Shown here: positions 48,965-59,800 of the stretch, in pieces
How positions within the stretch are numbered: the stretch's first letter is position 1
How the letters are laid out: each line of letters begins with the position of its first letter
Source of the DNA: Holacanthus passer
Taxonomy: Eukaryota > Chordata > Actinopteri > Pomacanthidae
Length of the DNA stretch: 64,000 nt
Direction: 5' to 3'
NCBI GenBank assembly: GCA_025331565.1
Contig: JAFREQ010000014.1
Location: 9,566,501-9,630,500, forward strand
Position numbers and translations under genes: made by a program
Notes under the pieces: model-generated
Database searches by the model: none
Seen by the model: only the letters and a program-made list of their open reading frames with translations
Told to the model about the DNA's origin: nothing

Positions 48965-49549
48965 GCCACATATAATCATCTTTGTCTTTATTTATTTATT
49001 TATTTATTTTAATCCTCCTCCTCATTATTGTCCATGAAAAGTCAGAGTGGGCCGGGGGAAGGTGCACCTGTCTTTCTCCACATCGGGTGTTACGTGGCTC
49101 TAATGCCCAGTTCCAAGCCCAGCTACAGACCCCAGCCCTTAGCTGCTACCTGAAAGGACTGAACATAGTGGTGTGAGTGTCAGTGGGTTTTACTGGACCA
49201 CTTGTGCAGTTTTTAAGCTACTATGTGCATTGTTAGCATTATTACTATGTTCCAAACTTTGCCCCGAAAACCTCTCCGTGCAGCTCGTGTGATATTGCTA
49301 AAGCACCTTAATGATCACTACTTAGCAGCTGTAATAGCTATCCATAATCAATCCTTTCAAATAAGTGCCTTATGGGAGGGGGGCGGGGGTACCTCAGGGC
49401 TAGGGGCTTTGCAGGTGGTGAGTTGGAATTGGGCGCATTTTTATAAGGGGCAGGAGTGTTTTTTTCTGTGGCATCGTTGCGATTTTTTTGCATGCCGAGC
49501 CAAGCCGATCCAAGTCAAGTTCTGGATGGAGAGGCGTGGCCAGCTCTGG
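48965..49549 (-). other. cacna2d3: cacna2d3 3'UTR (end approximate)
   Basis: Sequence between the TGA at 49550-49552 and the poly(A) signal cluster, read on the - strand. No coding features were seen. The boundary depends on which AATAAA is used. Confidence 0.45.
48987..49009 (-). terminator. cacna2d3: cacna2d3 polyadenylation signal cluster
   Basis: Read on the - strand, a (TAAA)n array supplies several overlapping AATAAA hexamers about 540-560 bases after the cacna2d3 stop codon. It is the first strong signal cluster downstream. Another single AATAAA on the - strand lies near 48733. Which is used cannot be told from sequence. Confidence 0.5.
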
Positions 49550-49642
49550 TCACCTCGGGCACAGCGCCAGGAGGAGGCAGAGCAGCATCGCCACGAGAGA
49601 TGGGGCGAGACCTGCAGCTCCTCCACACTCCATTGAGTTTTC
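49550..49642 (-). CDS. cacna2d3: cacna2d3 last coding exon (GPI-anchor signal)
   Basis: On the - strand the exon follows CTCTCTAG at 49643-49644 and reads in phase 0 from GAA AAC to TGA (49552-49550), 31 codons. It encodes ENSMECGGAAG, then a hydrophobic run (SLVAMLLCLLLALC) and a short PR end. This is the layout of a C-terminal GPI-attachment signal with a small-residue omega region after the conserved Cys-Gly-Gly. The human protein has a comparable ECGGA followed by a leucine-rich tail. Confidence 0.93.
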   Translation of the reverse strand, partial: ENSMECGGAAGLAPSLVAMLLCLLLALCPR

Positions 49643-50830
49643 CTAGAGAGGGGGGTGGGGGTTAGATATGGACAGATATGGAATATTATAATACAACCTT
49701 GATTCCAAAAAAGTTGGGATACTGTGTTAATAAAAACAGAATGCAATCAATTGCAAATGAACTAGGTTTTCCCAAACCCATATAGTAATCTCCTTTATAC
49801 AATCATGTGTTTGACAAAGTGTTGAACCTCTCTCCATCCTTGCTTGTGAACGACTGAGTCTTTCCAGGATGAACCTTTCATATCCAATCATGATACTATC
49901 ACCTGTTACCAATGAACCTGTTTACCTGTGGACTGATCCAAACAGGTGTTTTTGGATCAGTCCACAACTTTCACAGTCTTTTGTTGCTCCTGTCCCAAAT
50001 TGTTTGAAACGTGTTGCTGGCATCAAATTCAGAATATGCAGATATTTACAAAATATTAAATATATTGTCTTTGTACTGTTTTCAATTGAGAATACGTCAC
50101 AAATGACATATAACAAACTATCACATATACAGTATGTTTTACACAGCTTGCCAACTTTCTTGGAATTAGGGTTGTAAAAGACAAAAGCATGTAAAGGATG
50201 TATTATGAAAGAAAATGCAATAATAGTGAGTGATCTGTGTGTGTGTGTGTGTGTGTGTGTGGAGCGGATACCTCTGGGTGAAAAGGGTGACAAGTATCGG
50301 GGCGCCTCCTGTCCTTTTGCATCTTCAACCTCTCGCACTTGAGAGATTCGTTATGTGCAGCTGAAGTTAAGGCAATAACAGACGCCGTGTACCCTCTGCA
50401 GGGTGTTTTCCTGCTGCAGTGCATCTCTTGTTTATAATGGAGAGGAATGCATGATTCGGAGTGCACCATGGAAAGCGGTTCCTATGGATGCGGTGATACT
50501 TTTGCGCACAGCACGGTGTGCAAAAAGAGAAGGGAAAGCAAACTCCGAGCAATGTTTGATGAGTTTTCTTTTGTCGCGTAGCAACAGAAGAGCAGGCTTT
50601 ATGCTACAGTAAGCACTCCACAACAAAATAAACAGCGGTGGACATGTATATACAGCGTGACTGTACTGCATAAAATTTCAGAGGGATACACATTGTAGGA
50701 GAAGCCGGCTCTGCTATGCGGTGACGAGCCCGAGCTCTTTGAGTCTGACTCCGCTCTGAAGCTGTGTCTGCTATTGATCAGTATCCCGTCATAGCGTGGG
50801 CTATTGTGTAACACAGTCCAAACACAGACA

Positions 50831-50866
<36 letters not shown>

Positions 50867-53800
50867 ACTGCGAAACAGACCTCTAGCAGAGCGCTGTCTC
50901 AAAGCCTCGGCTTCAGATCTTGTCCCTCGAAATGCTCTCATCTCTTTCATCCACCGGAGGGGTAGAGGGCAAACAAACTCCCCATGGCTTCCCCACAAAT
51001 TGAATCCTCTCTGTTATTTACATACCGCTAACACACACTGGCTCGAACTACAATACTGCAAGGCTGGAAGAGAATACACTTCTCCTTTAAAAATCATAAG
51101 CAGGTAATGCTGTTATTTTTCCCAGTGGGAGCGGGGGGAACAGCCTAACTGGAAAGACTGCAACAGGCCAGCTGTGCAACACATTAAAGTCACCCTCAAA
51201 TAGCATTATTTCATTTATTCATTCATTCATCTTCTTCTGAGACACTTTATTGCATCGTTCATCATTCATTCGAAACTTGAGCTGTGACAATTATTATTAG
51301 TTTTTGTGGCTTTTAATCTGTCGAGGTTTTACTGTCGCTATTGCTTTACTCATCTTCATTTCATCTGTCAAATGTCGTTCTCTCGCTTTCAGATCATCCT
51401 TTCCTCTCATTCAAGGCACCAAGAGACTAGGCTTTGCACGCTGAGGTCCTGCACTCAATCGACCCCCCACCTCTCAAGTCTCTGGCCAGTGAAGGATATA
51501 CATGATTTCGATGGGGTCCATGGTGATTGGCTCAAACATGCTGCAGTCACACTTGTTGTCCACCACCACCATGAAGAGATTACTGCTGGGGATCTGCTGG
51601 ATCACAAATGACCTGCCAATCACAGCACAGACAGCAAAAAAAAAAAAAAAAAAAAAACATGAGGAAGGAAGAAGGGAGAGGGAGCAAAGGGAGGATTGAG
51701 AGTTGGATTGGCAAGTAGACAAGGCGCATGGGTATGATGTAAATTTCCATGTGTGTCAGAGGATTTGTGTTATGAGTGTTCACATTCTCCCCTGGCGGAG
51801 GGGAGACGCACTGAAGAGACTCCATTGGATGCATGTCAAGAAGATGACTTGTCTCGCCGCCAGCTGTCAATAAACATACAGAGACATAGACAGACTCACA
51901 CCAACAGACACACATATAAAGTAGACACACATACTTCTCTAACTCACCCCATCCTCTCCTCTTCCTCATTCTCTCCTCTTCCTTCTCTTTCGTCTTTGTT
52001 ATATCCTATCCAAGGCGAGCACCAATGAAGTGTTGCCGAATATAAAACACTCCAAAGGGAGACAAATGGGAACCACACTTTCGTGCTCATGGCTTCCCAT
52101 GGCTGCGTTTTACTGGCCTGAGAGATCAGGCCTCGCCTCGGCCTCCTGGCCAGTGATTTATGACCGTGGATAAGCTTTATGAAGAAGAGAGGTCGTAAAG
52201 ATGATCTCTTCTTTCTGTCACCCTTTCTTTCTTTATCTCTCGCTTCTCTCCCTCCCTCTATCCTGCCGCAGCTGGGTAATTTATCGAGTTCACTGCGAGG
52301 CATTTATCAGACACGTATGAGAACATGCACGTGTGACTTCAGCGAGCACGGACGGACGCACGCGGAAAAACTGTACACACGCACACACTTTCACAACCCT
52401 TTGCGAGAGAGAAACTAAGACAAAGAGGAAGAGATCTGATAGATCAGAGCAGACCTAGTGTCAGGAATATCTCCATCCTTACTAATTCAATACTATGATC
52501 AATTTAATCTGACCGCAAGCGGCCTCCAATCCCTGAGTAGCACCAATCCACCGCACTCTAATACAGTTATCCCACCGTGACCAACCAAACCCAACCAAAC
52601 CAGCCCAGCAAATAGGCCAAGCCAGTTCCAATCAGTGCGAATTAGGATCTGCTGATGTTTAATAATCCGTGCTCACCCCTGCACAGCGCAGAGCCGGCCC
52701 AGCTCAGCCCGCTGATAGAAAGCAGAGCAAGTGTTCTTGGAGAAAAGACTTAAACACATCCTGACAGCACAGCTGCTGGCCTTGAACATACCCAGCGCTG
52801 GGAAGGGGAGAACTACACCGCATACGGCTGCACACACTTCGACATACATAGGGATGTGCACAATAAGCACAGAGACAGACATTCGTGCATGCTCTCGCAC
52901 ACAAACACACAGACACAATGACTGTGTCTTCTTCTTGACATGGCCTCCCAGTGCTGCAGCTTCTAGTGATTTTGGCCCAGCAGAGAAACAGACAACAAAA
53001 AGGCGTCCAATATGTTTCTCTGAGAACAGATAGAGAACGACAGAGAGAGACAGTGAGCGACACAGACACCCACAGAAAGATAAGGCAGCAAGAGAGAAAG
53101 AAATCAAGAGTAAAGTAAAAAGCTGCTGCACTGCAGGAAAAGATAAAAACACACACAAAGAAGTGGTGACAGAACATTTCTTCTTCTCAAAGTTCTGACA
53201 AAACACATCACAATCTGCAGCTGAAGCGGATAAAAAATTAGCACAGCTTATCAACACGTTTTGATCATGAAGGAAAATGTTTAATCTTTCCAGCGTGAGC
53301 CAGAGAGAAGCTGATTTTTGGGGTTAGAGCTGAGATGACAATATTTCACAATGCATTACACTTTACACATGCTTAGGTTTTGATGCAGAACAGCAGCAAA
53401 GATTTTTCTGCTTTTCATGGCAAAATCGTTCTGTGCTCAGGTTTGGCAAAATGCTACATTTCTGTGTGTCGAGTAGAAAATGTTTTTCAAGTGATTTTAT
53501 CATTGCATAACGAGTCATAACCATAACTGCAGGCACCGTATGGTTTTTAGAAATATCACAGTCATCACAGTGAAATTTGTCCAGTAATTACTGTGTGTCA
53601 TTAAACAATTTCAATTCATTTAAAATTACTCTACTAAAATCTCAAGAAACAGGGTGGTGAGTTTTCAGAACAATGCTGTCATTTTATTTCCATTTTTCTC
53701 ATTACTTTTGGGCGAGATTCTACCTGATTCCAATATACAGTTTATTTTTCGGGGACTCTATTTGAAATGTTGATTTGAAAGGTGGTTTTTGGATTTTTTC

Positions 53801-56800
53801 CTTCCAGCAGCTTTTGGTGCAAATGCAGCTAAATGCTTATAACAAAAATTCCTGGTTAAGTAACATGTGGCGTGAAAAAAATGGAATATGTCATAAAGAA
53901 TTATCAAAAGGGGACTATTTGCAATGAAAAGTTAGAAGGAAAAAGGAACATAATTATTAGAGCATAATTAACGTGTAAAAATGTGAACTTAGCGTTTCCA
54001 AGTGGTATTATTGTTGGCACCTCTGTCGCAAAGAAAACTGGATCGCTCTCAGTTTTCCTCAGAACTGAGCAACGACCAACAACACGGGACACATTCCATT
54101 TGTTTCCAAATTTCTCTGAAGAAACAATTAACCCCACTTTGGAAATAAGAGAGAAGATAGATAGAAGCATGTTCGCTGAAGAGGTGAAGTGAAATTGTCA
54201 CAATTTTATAAGGAGTAATAAAATAGTTTGAGTATTATTTTGCACAAACTCCAGCAGGGGTTGGTGTCAGGGCGGAGAAGAAGAAACATTAGAAGAAAAA
54301 GTGTGAGTTTATTCATTCATTTAGTCTATGACGGAGATGTGAAAGCAGAAATTCTTTATGTGTATGTGTTAAAAAAAGTGAAATGGGTTGGTAGTTACCA
54401 GTTCACTTTAACACTTAAAAATTAACACTTAACACTTATATATAATAAAAAAAGAAATACAGATAGAAATGTACATCACTGAGTGCCCATAAAATACTTT
54501 TCAAAATTCTAAATGCTCTTTCCATTAAAACTGTTACACCAATTCTGTTTGAATACTGTATATTCTAAAAAGCACTTCTCTTGTAGCATTAAAATCTGTT
54601 TAAAAAGCTGAGCTCAGGAAAAAAATTTGCCTTATAGCACACTGGGAGCGACAACATCATAACATGAACAAGTATCTCGGCAATACCATGATTATTAATG
54701 CGACCCGGGATAAAGAGGCAGATGCATTTCCAGAATCTCTAACAGATGAAACCACGTCTACATGTCCGACTGCGGCGCTGAAGCTGTAGCTCATTGCAAC
54801 TTTGAACCTTTCTCTTTTCAGGACATTGCTCATCTGGGACGGTCAAGAGAAAGAAAAAGAGCATGTGGAGCGGTTGGATATATGGCTGCGTGTATTGTCG
54901 CTAATAGTCCCCTTGAAGACCTTCTCTAGTTAGAGACATGACACACTCTTTGTCCTCAGTCTCATGTTACAGTCTCGAGAAGCTGGCAACGCATTAATGG
55001 AGGTTAAATCATCCTATAGGGCCACTTAAGCTATTATAGCATTCTCTAGATTTCATTGTTTTTTTGTGCTCTGTCAGTCTGCCTCACCCATCAGGAAGTA
55101 ATGGACAAATACAAATACCGACATTACACACACATGCGCACACACAGTCATAATATAGTAAAGAGAAGTTTAACAGGCAAGAGCTTAGGGTATATTTCCT
55201 AGAGCATAAAGCACACACACGTGTCCTGATGAAAATATGAGAGAAAGGCCTCAGTCAGCCTGTAACGTGAAACAGATGTTTATCACCAATATCCTCTATT
55301 ACTAATATGAGCTATAAAATTCCACATAACCGAAATAAAAACTCCATTTGACTTTGTCAAATTCATTGTGCTTTAAAAAAGATTTATTTGAAGGCGACAT
55401 GTTCCTCGGAGCACACAGCCCTGCCGGCTAATCCCAGCTCTGGTGTCATCATCGGAGAGGAGGCCATTCTCCTCTGAAGCATGCTTCTGTCATGTGTGTG
55501 CGGGTGGGTGTGAGTGTGTGAGAGGGTACTGTGAGTGTGTGTATGTAGTGTGTGTGTTTCGGGGTCTGACTGGATCCCCAACTGCATTTCACTCCTAGCA
55601 CCCAGGGCAGTGGTTACCCTGCTGACCTTGTGGGGCTGTACCAGCAGCAGACACACAAGGAAAACACACACGCACACACACACATGCACGCACGCACACA
55701 CACACACACGCATGCATGCATGCACACACACACAGGGTTCTGAGCTTCCCTGGCAGTTCCACAGCTGGGAGCAATGAAGGGCCCATTGGAGGGATCCAGA
55801 GAACACCCCACAATTGCCTGACAGAAAAGCCCAAATTGTTAATAGGGACCACACTCATTTTCCCATTTTTAAAGGAAGCCTTTTTTCCACCTCTCTCCCT
55901 CATCTCTAAATGCCTCGTATTTCAAACTGCCGGAGAAGAGAGTGAGTGTCTGTGTGTGTGTGTGTCTCTGATGGATCGCCTGGATAAAAGTGTTTTCAGC
56001 AGACAACAAATGATTTAAATGTGTTTCAAATTATCAGGGATTACAGAGATAAAAATATTTCGCCGAGATGAGAGTGAACAGGATGATTCATTTTTAATAG
56101 TTTTATGGAGAGAAGTGACCCACTGATATAAAAGGTGATTTCTTCAACAGCAGACAGATGTTTAGACTGTTGCTCAGGTGCGTTCGCACGTGTCTGTATG
56201 TGTGTGTCTCGTACTTGATGCAGCCGTCACAGTCGAGGTTCCCCGTGTTCTCCTTGATGGTTCTCTCTGAGATGAAGGCCGGGTACTCCGTGTCGCACGG
56301 TACCTGCATGGTTCGACCCATCCTCTGAGCTGGAGGAGAGACAAAGAAAGAGAGGACGAAACAGAGCGAGAAAGTCATGGAAATGAAGAAATTGAGTGAG
56401 AAAGTCACGGAGCCTCCATTTCAAAGTCAAATATATATTTAAAATACTTATGCAAATTTATTGTAAGCAAACAAACCACATCCTTGCAAATATACAAGTT
56501 TGATAGAACGCAGGGTTTCTGAAGCAGATCTGTCTCTTGTCCTGAGATATTTCCAGTGTAAATCTAGGCCAGTCGTTTATGCAACATTGCTTGAACTCTC
56601 CTGCCACCCAGAGGTGTGAAAGAAATCTGCAGGATGGAGGGAGGCAAAACCCTCTATTTGGGTCAATATTTTTAAAGCAGGCTAATTAAAGCAGGGGCTA
56701 ATATAATCCAAATTTGCATTTAAAGACATGCTCTATTTTTCAAGTTGGTTTTTATCAGGGCGGCGTTTGCACATTTTTCACAACATGCGCAGATTTCTAA

Positions 56801-59800
56801 AGATGGCGGATCACACGTGTGACTCGAATGGAGCGGTTCAGGATTATTGCATGAAAAAATGTTGTATATAAACTATATGCATACGACAAACACAGCCTAC
56901 ATGTACAGTATAAACGTCTGGGATTAGTTGAGGTTGAGAGGCTGTGCAGATTGGGTTACGGGCTGCTAAATTGGGGTGTTTCAGCTGTGTGTCACAGGCC
57001 TGTGTCTCTATTGTAAAAAGATATAGAAAGTGCTGCTAAGACCTGAGGCTAGCCAGCTGTGAAATTGTCTCGACTGCTTGGCGAGCGGCGATGCCCGGCT
57101 TCACTTCATTCAGGATAAGAGTGTGCAAGAAAAGCATTTTACAGACTTTCATTTTGCGGTTCTCCCCCCCCACCCTCTCATTCACATAAGAAATATTTTC
57201 ATATTAGTTTTGGCTGGAATTAATACTACAATATGATGCTGCTTAGTGAGGCTTTAATTTCAGACAGGCAAACAGCATTCAACACTCCATAAAGCACAAG
57301 GCATCACAGCAGTCACAGCTTGGCGGCAATCATATGAGAATGTGCGTGCGTTTGTGGAAGAAAGTGAGACAGAAGAAGAAAGGAAAGACATAAAAACCAG
57401 AGAGGGAGAGAAAGAGAGATAGACAGAGTGAGAAAAGAGAGAGAGGGAGGCCTTTTTTCTCCAGTTACAAAGCGGATATTGCTTCCCACCACGACCAATA
57501 TGACACACATCCTTACAGATCATAAAACCATCAAGTATAACCCCCTCTGGACACACAAACAAATACAAATGTGCACACACACACACACCCTCTCACAAAC
57601 TGAGGTCACTTGAGGTAATCTTGTGTTCTGCCATTTTTACTTTTAGGGTTTGGATTGTGCCTCTTTATTCTGTTTTTCCAGCGGTCACACTGACTCAGAC
57701 CAAGAGGAAATGGAGGAGAGATGGCGAAGATGAAGACAGAAGGTCAGAGCTGAGGACGCTGCTTATTTGTTTTGTATGAACTTTGTTCCATGTGAACTTA
57801 AGTAATAGTATGAAAAACTGACTGATGGGTCAGTATATGTTTTCATCTTAGGTTACTTTTAGAAGCAAAAATATGAATGTCAAAAAGAAACAGCACTTTT
57901 AAAATATGTTAATAATTAACGGGCAGATGTAAAATGACTTTATTTCCTTTCTTCCTCTTGTGAGACAGAAAAGTTTGCAAAAACTATTAATAATTTTTTC
58001 CGAAACTGGAAAATTAGGTCTTATTCATTTATTGCTGCACAGGGATATGCTGAGCCTTAAAATGAAATTTATTAAGTTAAAAATAATTGTGTTAACTTTG
58101 GAAACAGTTTGTGTGAACTAGGAGATCCATAAGAACCTATTTGTGTCCACAGTTTTCCGTCCTTTTTCTATTTTTGTTTTTCCTATTTTTTCTTACATCC
58201 TCTGTTTCTGGCAATGGAAACAATGATTTTGAATCTTTGAATGAAAAACAATTTTTCCTATTTTCATTCCTGTTTCTGAAAAAGCTGAAAAGCACAAATA
58301 AAGAAAATAAATGGACCCATTTGACATGTAATTAGAGCCTGTAATGGATGCTGTTCTTCATTACAGCAAACGTTTTTCCATTGTGATTAACTGTATTTGA
58401 GAAATAAAACTAATTTCAAAAATCCATACCTGAGTAAATCATAGCAATTTGCATTCAAAGTTGTACAAAGCTGTGTACAAATTATATAAATGTACAGAGA
58501 GAATAATCCTGACTGTTTGTTTAGATGTATCATGATTATTGAGCAGAGATTATTATTTGAAGATCAGAATTATTTAGCACGTTATGCATCTAATACGTGA
58601 CTGTTTTCAACTTCAGCAGACATTCAAAATAACATATGATGATGAGCCATTTGAGCAGCTCTAACAGTACATGTTATACAGTTCTGTGTGCACTGGGCCT
58701 TATTTATTAGGAATGTACTTAAATAATGTTGTGTGTATTTAAACTATAATTACAATTACAGTATAAGCTGTGTACTGTTATATGAGTGTGTGCATGTATG
58801 AGTTTGCTTTAGACAGAGAGAACCAGCAGAAGAGTGCATTCTTACCTTTAGCTGTGAGGTCAGAGTGCCACCAGCTGTACAAGTTAAACTCCACCAGGAA
58901 TCTAAATATGGAGAAGACATCGACATTTACAACACACTCCAACATACACTTATATAATAATACTTTCTACTGCATTCCGATCATTTTTTACATAAACAAT
59001 TATAGTTTCTCAACAATTACAGTAAGGAAAATTGTTTGTTTTAAAGTAACCATGCCACATATATGAATCTTTGCTCATTGCTTGTTATCCTAGTTACAGT
59101 CTCATCGTGCTTCTGAGATGCCTCAAAGTCAAGTCAATCAAACAATCATGAAAAACTTTTTCAAAAAGTTAGTGTTAAATATCTACAGAGAAATTGTCTT
59201 CCAAGCTGTGCAGGACTTGCGCTGAATCTCACTATTTTCATGTCAGTAAAGTAGTAAATTATTATAATAATGAATTTTTTTTTAGTCTTTAGTCTTTGTA
59301 CGACTCAGTAAATCAGGAAAATGCTTGTACAGACAATTTGGTTATATTTTCTCTCTGCTCTTCTCACCTGACACAGTTGAATAAACACTCAACATGATGC
59401 TGAACTTTGAAAGTTCAAGTAACAAGTAAAAACAATTTAATGCAATGAAAGATAATTGTAAAGAGGACAATATATTGGCATTTCCTAATTGCAATAAATA
59501 CATGATCATAACATGCTTGTATGCCACTCTTTAGGCCTTACTATATTGATTACTTATGGTGTGGTATGTGTGTTTTTTTTTGTGAGCTTCATTATTTAAT
59601 GCGTTGACTGTTTACAAAGTGTTTGAGCGTCTACGATATTTACATGAGTCTGTTCATTCATATGTGATCATTTATATTCTAACATGATGGAGTACAAGCA
59701 AAGCATGCATGGAAAATGAAACACATAAATCAAAAGATCACTAATATTTCAAAGACAAAACAATTGTCTGCGCTGTGACAGGCTGTAAAATTAGCATTGA

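Larger units (their letters stand above)
49643..50271 (-). other. cacna2d3: cacna2d3 last intron, holding a transposon and a (CA)n tract
   Basis: A 629-base intron with 5' site GAG|GTATCC and 3' site CTCTCTAG. Most of it (49692-50176) is transposon copy 3. A (CA)13 tract as read on the transcript begins about 11 bases after the 5' splice site. Confidence 0.85.

Noticed and set aside
48992..49012. Possible TATA-like promoter in the (TTTA)n run
   Set aside because: There is no downstream gene on the + strand. The position after the cacna2d3 stop on the - strand makes a poly(A) signal the better reading.
49223..49636. 137-codon + strand frame
   Set aside because: It overlaps the cacna2d3 last coding exon and 3'UTR on the opposite strand and has no recognisable domain.
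50355..51501. GT-AG version of the penultimate cacna2d3 intron (GTATAT to TTCAG)
   Set aside because: It produces Ile-Cys-Thr-stop and loses the conserved YNESLKCERLK block. The AT-AC reading restores it.
52673..53257. 194-codon open frame on the - strand
   Set aside because: Low-complexity Leu/Ser/Cys-rich translation from GA/CA-rich intronic DNA, with overlapping open frames in other phases and no domain. It lies inside a cacna2d3 intron.
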